Shown piece by piece: positions 24,258 through 35,400 of a stretch of 64,000 nucleotides of DNA. The translations under genes were made by a program, and so were the position numbers. Position 1 is the stretch's first letter; every line of letters starts with the position of its first letter. A model generated the notes under the pieces. It searched no databases, was not told the DNA's origin, and was given only the letters and a program-made list of their open reading frames with translations. Where the stretch lies: NCBI GenBank assembly GCA_948567375.1, contig OX419761.1:36060243-36124242 (forward strand), read 5' to 3'. The DNA comes from Lunularia cruciata (taxonomy: Eukaryota; Streptophyta; Marchantiopsida; Lunulariales; Lunulariaceae).

Positions 24258-24997
24258 TGTAATACCAAGGGTTAGCTATATGATCTAGATGTGAAATTTG
24301 GTTTGGTAACATCTAGAATGATGTTATATATGATGGTCAAAATAGATCAGATAGAAGTATCACCAAAAGAGTACTTCTACTAATAGGGCAGAAACCAAAA
24401 TAGACTTGAGAACCTTAGAACCAATAGCTAGACATATGATTTAAAGGTGAGAATTGGTTTGGTAACATTTGGAAGGATGTTACATATGATGGACTAAACA
24501 GATCAGAAAGAGGTATCACCAAAAGGGGACTTCTACTAATAGAGTATGAATCGAAATATGCCTGAAATCTTTGAAGGCAATTTCGGAGGCCTAAACGGAT
24601 GAATTAGGCCTCAAAAATGTGCAGATCCCCCCCTCCCCATGGAGGAAAGGCTAGCCTTCCCTCCCCTTGCTTTGTCTTGTCGAGAGCTGTCCAACAATAC
24701 CTTACTCACGTGATTCTAAGATTCCTACAAGAAGATTCTCTAAAAGATTCCCTCCGGTCAAAGCCTATTTGACCAACCAGATAGGACCTAGACCAGACAG
24801 GTCACCCATCCAAGTAAGTAATCCAAGGGTGGAGCTTGCTGACATGTCACCTATCTGTGTCCCTAATCCTATGGTGGAGCTTCCTTGGAGGAGATCCTCT
24901 TTGTCTATATAATAAAGAGAAGGTGCTCCCTTGGGGCATCAAATGTTTGAGTGTGCAATCTGTGTTTTCTCTCTTCTCTTGTCCTCAGAGTATTACA
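24258..24997 (+). repeat. 5' LTR of element B
   Basis: TGTAATACC...GTATTACA, 740 bp. Contains a TATATAATAAAG promoter-like box at 24906-24917 and a GAGGCCTAA/TTAGGCCTC hairpin with a 9-base loop at about 24586-24612, shared with other family-B LTRs. Confidence 0.93.
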
Positions 24998-24998
24998 A

Positions 24999-25010
24999 TG
25001 GTATCAGAGC
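24999..25010 (+). promoter_or_regulatory. Primer-binding site (initiator tRNA-Met) of element B
   Basis: TGGTATCAGAGC starts one base after the LTR's terminal CA; complementary to the 3' end of initiator Met tRNA. Confidence 0.9.
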
Positions 25011-25136
25011 AAGTGTTCTAGTCCAAGAGAGTGGATCACCCCTCTTGGAATAGCATGAACTACTGAAACTGAATAATTTGAGGTGGAGAACATAGAGTAA
25101 TCGCTAGACTTAGGAAGGACTTTAGAGAGCGGATGG

Positions 25137-26690
25137 GATGGATGCACCGGGGAGACAATTTCCCGCACCTAGCTTTCCATTCTCAAACCCATTCCACATC
25201 AAGGTTATGTACATCCAGTGTGAGCAGATGAGAGTATCGCTAGTTTATCACTTTGGTGCGGAATTCATGGACAAAGTGATGAACTCACCAAACCCGATGA
25301 TTCTACTTGTGGTGATATATGATAGAGAGTGGGATTTGACGATCTACATTCTATTATGATATGGATATGAATGTCCCAAATCCTCTTCCTTTCAACACTC
25401 AAGTAGAAATCCGTTATGTAGAAAGGCCAAAAGTGATGTTTAGAGATTTTGTGGTTAGGAATTTTGGTGAGGAGTATTATCAACGAGTGATAGCTTTTGA
25501 GGTCCCAATGGTAGTTCCAATAGTTTGTGCGCCTTCCAGAGTGATTATATTGACTCTGTATTGAAGTAGACGTTAGCAATTGGGTGTTGCAGGAACCATG
25601 GATCCGTAGTTGCAAGAGTTGGTGCAAGGAATGCAAGGGATGTTGAATGAATTTTGAGAGATTAAGATGACCATGGAGACATTACAAAGTCAAGTGCAGA
25701 TCCTCAGGAACGATCAAGCCATGCAAGAAGAAGAGCCGTCTCAAAACCCAGTACCTGCGACTGAAGTACTTGGAGAGGCACCCATGCCTACGAACCTTAT
25801 CAACGATGAAGCCACATTGCTACTCCGGATGAAGAAGACCTGCAACATCGAGCCTTACAAGGAGCAGCGTACGATGGGAGTAGTGGAAAATATGATCTCA
25901 AGAAGGAATTGATATTTTTTATTGTTCTCAACATAGATCACAGAGCATGTTGCAGGCGTGTTTGCATGTGGGTACTTGACCGATAAAGCCCTCACATGGT
26001 ATGATGCTTGGGAACAATCCATGCTGGCAGAGAGAAGGGAGGTCACATGGACAACAATGCAAGAAGGACTGTTGAAGAATTTCCAATCGGTGGATTCTGT
26101 GCAGATGGCTCAAACCCGACTATGGGGATTGAGATAGAAGAATAGTGTACAAGAGTATGTGGAGGCATTTTTGGATCTACAAGTCACAATTACCGACATG
26201 AGTCAAGCAGAGGCTCTTGACAATTTCAAACAAGGGTTGAAAGAGCGGATTCGCCAAGAAGTCATGGTGCAAAACCCTCGCACGGTATTTGAAGCTATTG
26301 CTTGTACGCAGAGAATAGCAGGAACATTAGGTAGAGGTTAAGGAGTAGTTCCACCTCAACATTATCGGGCAGAAATGCCACACATGGGTGGACCAGTACC
26401 GATGGAATTGGGCAACCTTTGATTCCGGGATCGAGGAGCACGGCCGCTTCAAGGGGAGCGAGGACGGGTAGAAGAACAAAGAGATGGAGTCCCACGAGGA
26501 GAAGGGACTCAAGGAGAACAACGCCGTTGTTACAATTGTGGCCGTATTGGGCACATATCTACCAATTGTCACACTCGTTTCCCTAGAGGCCCTCGGCCTT
26601 TGTACAGGCAATCTTTGAACAACATGGAGAGGTACATTGAAGAGAAGGAGGTGGAAACCACTTTGGAAAATGAAGATTGCCAGTAAATGT
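25137..26690 (+). pseudogene. gag of element B with zinc knuckle
   Basis: Capsid-nucleocapsid region, open only in pieces. Recognisable segments are ITDMSQAEALDNFKQGLKE with KERIRQEVM (26190-26270), typical of the retrotransposon Gag domain C-terminus, and a CCHC knuckle at about 26527-26572 (CYNCGRIGH, then C five residues on). In-frame stops include TGA near 25656 and TAA at 26339. The N-terminal third is hard to follow and may contain indels. Confidence 0.78.
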
Positions 26691-26781
26691 ACCTCACTGC
26701 CTTATTGGCTCAATAAGGAAGTAGAGAAGCAAGGGAAGGAAGAAGAATAATGCGCAAAGATCCCGAAAGGCAACCTCACAA

Positions 26782-28824
26782 TTGATTGTCGTGAATGGAA
26801 TCCTAGAAGGTAATCAAGTGAGAGTATTAATAGATCCGGGAGCAACAGAGAATTTATTGTCTTGCTTTATTGCAATAAGCTTGGGAATGGATCTAGAGAG
26901 AGATGGAAGTGAAGAAGTAGAGTTACCAAATGGGAAAACAAAGAGGATTGAATCATTACCTAGACGGGTAACCCTCTCTATAAGAGAATATCAGGAAGCA
27001 ATTGAGTGGCGAGTGATACAGTTAGCCCGTTATGATGCAATTTTAGGCATGCCATGGATGGAGTAGTACAACCCAATGGTGGATTGGAGGAAGAAAGTAG
27101 TGAGAACCCACCAATGGTCAATCATTGGAGTTAAAGAAAAATCACACAGGCAGAAACTGCCTCTATATGTCATAGGGACGACAACTATTTGTAAGACCGA
27201 TAGATGTTTTATGGGTCTAATAAGAGAAGTCCAGAGTGCACAACTCGCTGGACAAATTCTTGAGAAATTGAAGGACGTGGTGGATGAGTTTCAAGATGCC
27301 TTTCCCAATGATCTACCCTCAGGATTACCACCTAAAAGGCAAGTAGATCACAAAATAGAGACACTCCCGGGGAAGACACCTCCTTGTAAGGCCCCATATC
27401 GCCTATCACCTCATGAGTTGGAAGAGTGTAAGACTCAAATTGAGGAGATGCTACAAAAATGGTTCATCCAACCTAGCGTATCACCATATGGGGCCCCTGT
27501 CTTGTTTGTGAAGAAGAAGGATGGTACAATGCGTATGTGCATTGACTATCGGGGTCTCAATTAGCAAATAGTGAAGAACAAATACCCCTTACCTCGCATG
27601 GATGACATGTTTGATCAACTCCATGGAGCGAGATACTTCACCAAACTGGACTTGCGGAGCGGTTACAATCAAATCCGAATTGTAGAGGAGGATGTGTACA
27701 AAACTGCCTTTTGAACCAGGTATGGCCACTTTGAGTATCTTGTGATGCCTTTTGGCCTCACCAATGCGCCTCCCACTTTCATGAGCCTAATGAACGACAT
27801 ATTTCGTCCATACTTGGATAAGTCTGTTATCATCTTCTTGGATGATATCTTAGTATATAGTAGCACGATGACAGAACACAAACAATATCTACAAGAGGTC
27901 CTCCAGATTCTAAGACAGAATCAGTTGTACGCCAAAATCTCAAAGTGTGAGTTTGGCAAGTCTGAAGTAGACTACTTAGGGCATAGAGTAAGTGCAGAGT
28001 GCATTCAAATATTGATAGATAAAATAGAGGTCATTCAAAAATGGAGTGCCCCAGAAGATCAGACTCAACTCAAGAGCTTCTTGGGGTTGACGGGATTCTA
28101 TCATAGATTTGTCAAGGACTTCTCCAAGGTTGCACAACCTTTAACGGCACTACTTGGCAAGGGGAAGAAGTGGACATGGGGAACTGCACAAGAGTTGGCC
28201 TTTCAAGAATTGAAGGCCGCCTTGCTACATGCACCAATCTTGAAGTGGTATGACCCAAAACGTCCAATCAAGTTGGCTACAGATGCATCAAGCGTAGCAA
28301 TAGGAGCAGTCCTACAACAAGAGTGGCATGACGGATGGCATCCAATTGCATATTTCTCTTGAAAGTTGTTACCGGCAGAGCGTAACTACCACACCACAAA
28401 ACAAGAAGAGCTGGCCATCATTCTAGCAACCAAGCATTGGAAGCACTACTTGGTTGAGAAGGCATTTGTAGTAGAGATAGACCACAAACCTCTAGTCTAC
28501 CTCAAGACGCAGAAGGATCTATCTCGTTGCCAAATTTGGTGGGCAGAGTGGTGACAATGCTTCAACATGACAATCACCTATGTGGAAGGTAAGAAGCAAC
28601 TTGCAGATGCATTCACCCGCATGCCAATGGCCAACAACTTGGTGGCAGAGGTTAAGATTAACCCTGAATTCTGGCAAGAGATTCTAGCTGCTACAAAAAC
28701 TGATCCACAAATTGTAGAAGTGCAATTGTCCAAAGGTGTCACCAGCACCCAAGGACTCACCTTTTGGGAGGGCAGATTGTGGATACCAAATGTCCTAGAA
28801 TTACGCACCACCATTCTAGCATAA
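26782..28824 (+). pseudogene. Protease / RT / RNase H of element B
   Basis: Protease motif near 26830 reads IDPGATEN, where DSGAT is normal, so the serine next to the catalytic Asp is replaced. RT has [13 protein letters not shown] and [13 protein letters not shown] blocks and an intact FLDDILVYS box near 27835. RNase H shows [14 protein letters not shown] and IDHKPLVYLK. Stops fall at 27067 (TAG), 27562 (TAG), 27712 (TGA in TAF-TRYG, arginine expected), 28360 (TGA in YFS-KLL, arginine expected), 28552 (TGA) and 28822 (TAA). Frame is otherwise largely maintained, so decay is mostly by point nonsense changes rather than indels. Confidence 0.9.
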
Positions 28825-28833
28825 TGTCATGAT

Positions 28834-30099
28834 TTGGCCATTACAGCTCATGTCGGAGTGGACAAGACCTTGGATGCAGTCAAGCGCCATTACTATTGGC
28901 CCAAGATGAGCAACGACGTGATGGACTATGTGCGTAGCTGCCTACTTTGTCAACAGAACAAAGCTCCTGTAAGGCTCCTTCAACCTCTCCCCACTCCTAC
29001 CCAACGTTGGGAACAAGTGAGTATGGATCTCGTCTGTGAATTACCCAAGACCACCTCAAGGTTTGACTCCATTGTGGTCTTTGTGGACCGGCTCAGCAAA
29101 ATGATTCATGTACGCCCTACCACCAAGGAGGTGACCGCTCCACAACTAGCTCAACTATACTTAGATGCAGTCTTTGCTCACCATGGCTTGTCTAGAGTAC
29201 TCATCATCGATAGAGGCACCCAATTCATCAGTTTGTTTTGGCAAACACTCTTTGGTTTCTTCAAAACCAAGTTGGCCATGTCTACAGCTTACCACCCACA
29301 AAGAGATGGCCAAACAGAGCGGGCTAATCGCACGATTGAAGACATGTTACGCGGCTTCACCTTAGAAGAGCAAGAGAGGTGGGACACCCTACTACCATTG
29401 GTGGAATTTGCTTACAACAATTCAGTGAATGCCTCCACCCAGGTCACTCCGTTCTTCTTCATGTATGGTGAGCATCCCTTCATACCTTCTAGCTTGATGA
29501 AGATCCATCCAGTGACTACCAAGGTTGATGCAATCAACACATTTGTTTCTGGAATCCAACAAGGTGTGGAGAGCGCCAAGCACAGGTTATAGATTGTGCA
29601 AAATCGACAAAAGCAGTATGCTGATGCACACCGTAGGCACATGGAGTTCAATGTTGGGGATCAAGTGTGGCTATCGACAACCAACCTCACATTAATTGGA
29701 TCTCGTAAGCTCAGACCTCGTTTTATTGGGCCTTTCTCGATTCTTTGTCGCATCGGCCCTATGGCCTATCACCTTGAGCTACAACCACACATGAAGATCC
29801 ATCCAGTGTTTCATATCTCCCTATTATGCAAATACGCTCCCCGATCAGGCCAAGGTCCTTCCACACAGGACATTCGACCCTGTCCGATAGTCATTGATGG
29901 CACAGAGGAATACGAAGTGGAGTGGATTCTCCAAAAGCGCATGCGTGGTACTCGCTATCCGCGGGTGGAATATCTAGTACAATGGAAAGGTTACCCCCTC
30001 TATGAAGCAACTTGGGAACCCACTGCCAATTTGGCACATGCGCCGGTGTTGGTGCAAGCCTTTGAGCAACAATTGCACAACAAGGACGTTGCGTCTTAA
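28834..30099 (+). pseudogene. Integrase plus chromodomain of element B
   Basis: The HHCC module is at about 28840-28970 (H in AHVGVDKT, CLLCQQ). The catalytic triad is intact: D in SMDLV, D in IDRGTQF and E in GQTERANR. One TAG at 29590-29592 (RL-IVQNRQ, glutamine expected) splits the core from the C-terminal part. The latter has the GPF-type segment PRFIGPFSIL and a well-preserved chromodomain at about 29905-30060 with VEYLVQWKGYPLYEATWEP. Apart from the single stop this is the best preserved integrase in the window. Confidence 0.92.
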
Positions 30100-30112
30100 A
30101 AGGAGGGAGGTC
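30099..30112 (+). promoter_or_regulatory. Polypurine tract of element B
   Basis: AAAAGGAGGGAGG directly upstream of the 3' LTR (which starts TG at 30113, after TC); the expected plus-strand primer. It overlaps the TAA stop of the chromodomain frame. Confidence 0.85.
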
Positions 30113-30851
30113 TGTAATACCAAGGGTTAGCTATATGATCTAGATGTGAAATTTGGTTTGGTAACATCTAGAATGATGTTATATATGATGGTCAAAATAG
30201 ATCAGATAGAAGTATCACCAAAAGAGTACTTCTACTAATAGGGCAGAAACCAAAATAGACTTGAGAACCTTAGAATCAATAGCTAGACATATGATTTAAA
30301 GGTGAGAATTGGTTTGGTAACATATGGAAGGATATTTCACATGATGGACTAAACAGATCAGAAAGAGGTATCACCAAAAAGGGACTTCTACTAATAGAGT
30401 ATGAACCAAAATATGCCTGAAATCTTTGAAGGCAATTTCGGAGGCCTAAACGGATGAATTAGGCCTCAAAAATGTACAGATTCCCCCCTCCCCATGGAGG
30501 AAAGGCTAGCCTTCCCTCCCCCTGCTTTGTCTTGTCGAGAGCTTTCCAACGATACCTTACTCACGTGATTTTGAGATTCCTACAAGAAGATTCCCTAAAA
30601 GATTCCCTCCGGTCAAAGCCTGTTTGACCAACCAGATAGGACCTAGACCAACATGTCACCCATCCAAGTAAGTAATCCAAGGGTGGAGCTTGCTGACATG
30701 TCACCTATCTGTGTCCCTAATCCTATGGTGGAGCTTCCTTGGAGGAGATCCTCTTTGTCTATATAATAAAGAGAAGGTGCTCCCTTGGGGCATCGAATGT
30801 TTGAGTGTGCAATCTGTGTTTTCTCTCTTCTCTTGTCCTTGGAGTATTATT
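30113..30851 (+). repeat. 3' LTR of element B
   Basis: 739 bp, colinear with the 5' LTR; the terminal CA is mutated to TT. Retains the GAGGCCTAA/TTAGGCCTC hairpin and the TATATAATAAAG box. Confidence 0.92.
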
Positions 30852-30856
30852 ATTGC

Positions 30857-31919
30857 CCAATATAACCTCAAAGTTTTACTCCATTGTAGTCTTTATAGAC
30901 CACCTTAGCAAAACGATTCATGTGGATCCTATGACCAAGAACATGATTACTCCAAAATAAGCTCAATTGTATTTAGATGTAGCCTTTTCTCACCATGGAC
31001 TATCTCAAGTGCTCATCATCGATCAAGACACTCCTTTCACTAGTTTGTTCTGGAGAACACTCTTTGGCATCTTCAAAACCAAACTTGTCATGTCCATAGC
31101 ATACCATCCACAAACCAAGAGAAAAATAGAGTGGGCCAATCACACTATTGAGGACATGCTCTAGTGCTTCACCTTAGAGGAACAAGAAAGATGGGACACC
31201 TTACTTCCATTGGTGGAATTTGCCTATAACAATTCAATGATTGCATCTACACATGTCACACCATTCTTCCTCATGTATGGAGAGCATTTCTCACCTTCAA
31301 GCCTAGTAAAGATTTACCTCATGGCTACAAAATTTGACATTGTTAGCACTTTTGTTCTAGAATCCAATAGGGTGTGGAGAATGCAAAGCATAGGTTGCAG
31401 ATCTCCCAAAATCAACCAAAAAAATATGTAGATGCACAACACTGGCACATGAAGTTCAACATTGGAGATCAAGCGTGATTAGCTACAACCAACCTCATGT
31501 TAGTTGGCCCTTGTAAATCTTAAACCTCATTTTATTAAGCCCTTTCACATCCTTCGTCAAATTGGTGTAGTGGCCTATCACCTTGAGCTACCACCTCACA
31601 TGAAGATCCATCTAGTGTTTTATATTTCCTTACTATGTAAATATGCACCCTAACCATCCCAATTTTCTTCTATACAAGAAGTTTGACCTTGTCCAATACT
31701 CATTGATTGCACAGAGGAATATGAAATCAAATGCGTTCTCTAAAAATGCATCCATGGTACCACCATCAACATATGGAATATATTATCCATTGGAAATGTA
31801 CCCATTATATGAGGCATCATGGGAGCCAATAGCTAACTTGACCCATGCACCAATGTTAGTGCAACCTTTTGAGTGACACCTTCACAACAAGGATGTTTCA
31901 TCCTAAAAGGGAGGAGGCG
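30857..31919 (+). pseudogene. Element C internal region, right part (rest of integrase, chromodomain)
   Basis: Continues exactly where 24257 left off. The integrase core contains HHGLSQVLIIDQDTPF and AYHPQTKRKIEWANH. The catalytic Glu is retained in IEWAN. A degenerate GPF region and a chromodomain (about 31706-31880, ending YEASWEPIANL) follow. Stops at 31162 and elsewhere. A purine-rich AAAAGGGAGGAGG tract lies just before the 3' LTR. Confidence 0.85.
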
Positions 31920-32492
31920 TGTAATACTATTAGCTAGATATAATATCTAGAGGTGAAAATTCTCTTGGTAATATCTTGAGGGATTTTATATATGATGGTG
32001 TAAGTAGATCAAATAGATGTGTCACCAAAAAAATATTTTCACTATTAGCGCAAAGGCCAAAAACACCCTAAAAACTTCAAAGCTAATTTTGGAGGTCTAA
32101 ACGGATGAATTAGGCCTCAAAAAATACACTATTGTAATTTTTTTTAGGAAAAGGTGTCCTCTTTTCCCCCCCAATGTTTGTCTATCAAGAGCTTTCTGAC
32201 TGTACCTCACCCATGCAGTTGTGAGCTTCCTTTTGGAAGATTCACTCTAGTCAAACTTGTTTGACCAACCAAGTAAGACAAAGATAAACATGTCACTAAT
32301 CCATGCAACTAATCTAAGGATGGATCTCATTGACATGTATTAATCCATGTATCTGATCCAAGGGTGGAGTTCACTTTGAGTGGATCTTCTTTATTATATA
32401 ATAGAGACAAGATTATCCTTTTGTGCATTGGAGTATTAAGAGATGAAGCCTTGTGTTTCTCTTGGGGGTTCTCTTGTCTTCAGACCATTACA
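31920..32492 (+). repeat. 3' LTR of element C
   Basis: TGTAATACT...CCATTACA, 573 bp. Shorter and strongly diverged from the 740-bp LTRs of element B; it lacks the second TATGATTTAAAGGTGAGAAT-like subsegment present there. Pairs with the split 5' LTR at 15227-15347 and 20788-21258. Confidence 0.85.
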
Positions 32493-35400
32493 TTATGATA
32501 GAAAAGAGTTGACTAGAGAAAATTGAAGAACACCAAAAGGATATAAGATAGAGCTAGAAGAGTACTAACACACAAAAATTATATAACTCGTAAACACATC
32601 TAAAGCACATCTAAAGCATAATCAACTTTGTTGTAAGATGGCAAAAAAAAGATAAACTCATGCGTATGTGGAAAAATAATACACCCTTTCTTTTTTAATA
32701 AATATTTTCTTATAGTTGGCCTTAAGAAGTTGATTCATTATCTTAATCACATACCAAGCAAGGTAGCCTTAATTTTGTAACTTTCTTACCTCACCTTGCC
32801 TTAATCTAGTACTTCACCTTTCTTAATTGAAGCTGCCTCTAAATCTTGTATTTTCTCATAAATTTGGATACTCACTTTGAATATTTGAAAATCATTAGAC
32901 ATGATCAACTATGCAAGGATCTTGTCCATTACCCACACTTAGCCTCTCTAATCAATGTGTTCAATAATGAATCTAACCAACATCTTTAGCAAGCTCATCT
33001 ACCAATTATAGGCTATATCAAGATTATCATCATATGTTATACCTTGATTGTGATGAACTAGTTTGATCTCTTGAGCCAAACATCCATATCATAGGAAGGT
33101 TTGAGATCTTTTTGGCTTGCCACTTCCCTTGCCATTTTGCAACTCAATTTTTTTATACTCATTATGAGCTTTGTCGTAAGGATATGGAGCATATTTCTAA
33201 CAACCAAATGTCCCAATGTCTTGTCAACCAATAGTTGGTTCTTCCAATTTCCTCTAAGTCTAACATTTTTCTTGCATTTCATTGGCCAATCTGGCCATGT
33301 CTTTAATGACCTATAGAATCAAGCTCAATCTAATTTATGCTTAAATGATTCACAAGCTAACTATAATTTTTACAATGAGTATCTTGCTGATCCTCTTCTT
33401 ATTGATACACACAATGGTGAGATCATCATACTTTTATTGGTCTAGCCTTCCTTATAGAACTTCTAGACAATTACCATTTTTTATGTCAAATTACATCTTC
33501 AAGCTTTCTAAGCACTATCTTTAAACATATACTTGAGAGGAACAATGTGATTTTGGCATAGTGAGTTAAAATAATTTTTTCACCTCCTATCAATTATAAA
33601 ATTTGTTGTTTTCCATAAGAAAAGTGGTTTTATGTATTTGAAAATTTAGGTTCCTTCATTGATCTCCTTGATCAATGATCTCCTTGTATTATTTTCATTG
33701 ACTGATCTCCTTTTATTATTTGGACCTTCATTTGCTAAATACCAAGCACTACAAATTTCCAAGTTATCTTATTACATCAACCTATTAGACTGACTCTTTG
33801 CACATCTTCATATTGATGAACTATGTAAAATGCTCCAAGCAGAAGGCATCTGACTCAATCTATATTATTCCTGTTTGATGATGCATTCTTGTTTGCAAAG
33901 TCCAACCATATAATATGTCAACCATATATTAATAGAGTTTCTTGTCCATTATAGAAAATTCACCTTAATACTTGTCAAAAAATGTCCATAATTGGCATTA
34001 AGTAGTACTTTCTCTTGTACCAATCACTTTTTAGTTGCACTTTTCCTTGTCCTCATTGGTAATGCATGTGGTACTTATCTATGGAGCCTAGGGACAAAAG
34101 GTTGTATCTAGATCTATCATGAGTGGTTTTGCACACTTGGAATTTCTAACTAAATTCCTAATCTTCCTTCTATTGAGTAATAAAAAAGTACAATCTAACT
34201 TGCAATCACAACATGCACCCTTGGTTTGTTGGATATCACTTCAATCATTGCCAAGGAGAAATACACAACATTCTTGAAGAAGAATTTTAAGTGCATTTTT
34301 TCATACCCATCCAAATCAATTGGCCGTATAATCAAGCATACAAGACACAAAGAGGATCCAAACACAATCAAATTAACCATAACTCTCCATGGTTCTATTA
34401 TATAAGTGCCTCCTATCATCCTTACTCTATTTAGGATTTTCTTCCAACTTGAACTCTAAGAGCTACTTTCAATCTATATTCTAGATTGGGTAATTCTCCA
34501 CTTTTTGATAGTGTCTTGTTAAGAGATAATCTCAAGGATTATTCTGAGATAATCTTTGTAGTATAGCTAATCCAATCAAAAAATCTAGAACTCAATAGAT
34601 AGCATGCAAGATATGCTATCCAATTATACATATCAAATCTCAATTTGATCACTATGGCTCCCTTGACAATGCCTTGAACTTAGTCTACATTTTTGTGGCT
34701 AAAAGCCCTAATCAAGATGCTCTTCCTAGTTCATGATAAATTTTGGTAGAGTTTCTTTGCAAAGGTTCAAGTTAGTATCAAGAGTTCTCCAACAAGCTTC
34801 CACTCTTTCAACCATGCAATCAAATGGGAAGTTTTGTATTTCATCAAAGTTGGAGATAGAATAACCTATTAAAGCTTATAATAGTAATTTTATTGAATTT
34901 TAATACATCAAATCCCTCTAATTATACAACTTAAGCCAAAAAAAATTTACACAATAGTCTTTTACTCCCTTTTCTAATGATACATAAAGTTTAGTTTCAG
35001 AATTCAAAACCAATCCTTAAGTGTGGACCAATTCCCAAGTTGCACTACCATTTGAACTCTATAGACTTAGGTGTACTTGATCCAAGATAGTGATTTCTCC
35101 ATCTGAGTTTTCCATACCAAATTTCACATAAGGATACAAAATCATGCAAAAAACAATTTTGTCAAATTTCACATGCTAATTTTAACTAAAAAATGAGATG
35201 TGGTCAAAACTCCAAATCTAATCGTAATCTATATACAAATGACTTGATTTCAGATACTCCAACTTCAATTAGTCATATCAATTTTAAAATTGACTCAAGA
35301 GGAATTTTCTTGAATGTAGCATAACCAAAAAAAATTCTACTCTCCATAGCCTTTGATAGGTCATGAAGTGTTATTTTAATATTTTGAGGATAGGAGAATC

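Larger units (their letters stand above)
24258..30851 (+). mobile_element. Family-B Ty3/gypsy chromovirus copy B, nearly complete
   Basis: A 6.6-kb element with all structural parts: LTRs of 740 and 739 bp, initiator-Met primer-binding site, gag with zinc knuckle, protease, RT, RNase H, integrase with intact D-D-E, chromodomain and purine tract. The two LTRs differ at about two dozen positions by eye (about 3%), so insertion is fairly recent compared with its host C. Several nonsense codons break pol, so it is not autonomous as read. Confidence 0.95.
24253..30856. repeat. 5-bp target site duplication ATTGC of element B
   Basis: ATTGC at 24253-24257 and again at 30852-30856, directly outside the TG and the (mutated) CA ends of element B's LTRs. 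Joining the flanks through one copy restores a continuous integrase reading in element C. Confidence 0.9.
15227..32492 (+). mobile_element. Family-B Ty3/gypsy chromovirus copy C (host of two nested insertions)
   Basis: An old family-B element whose parts are separated by two later insertions. Its 5' LTR starts at 15227 (TGTAATGCC) and is interrupted at 15347 by element D. The LTR resumes at about 20788. The internal region runs 21260-24257, is interrupted by element B, and resumes at 30857. The 3' LTR is 31920-32492. Removing the two insertions leaves about 5.2 kb with gag, protease, RT, RNase H, integrase, chromodomain and LTRs in order. Heavily mutated throughout. I could not find a matching target duplication at its outer ends. 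Confidence 0.85.

Noticed and set aside
1-32492. Programmed stop-codon editing (U-to-C) to rescue the many TGA codons
   Set aside because: That type of editing is known for organelle transcripts of some non-flowering plants, not nuclear retroelements. Methylated-CpG decay explains most cases. Only the shared integrase UGA is kept as a question.
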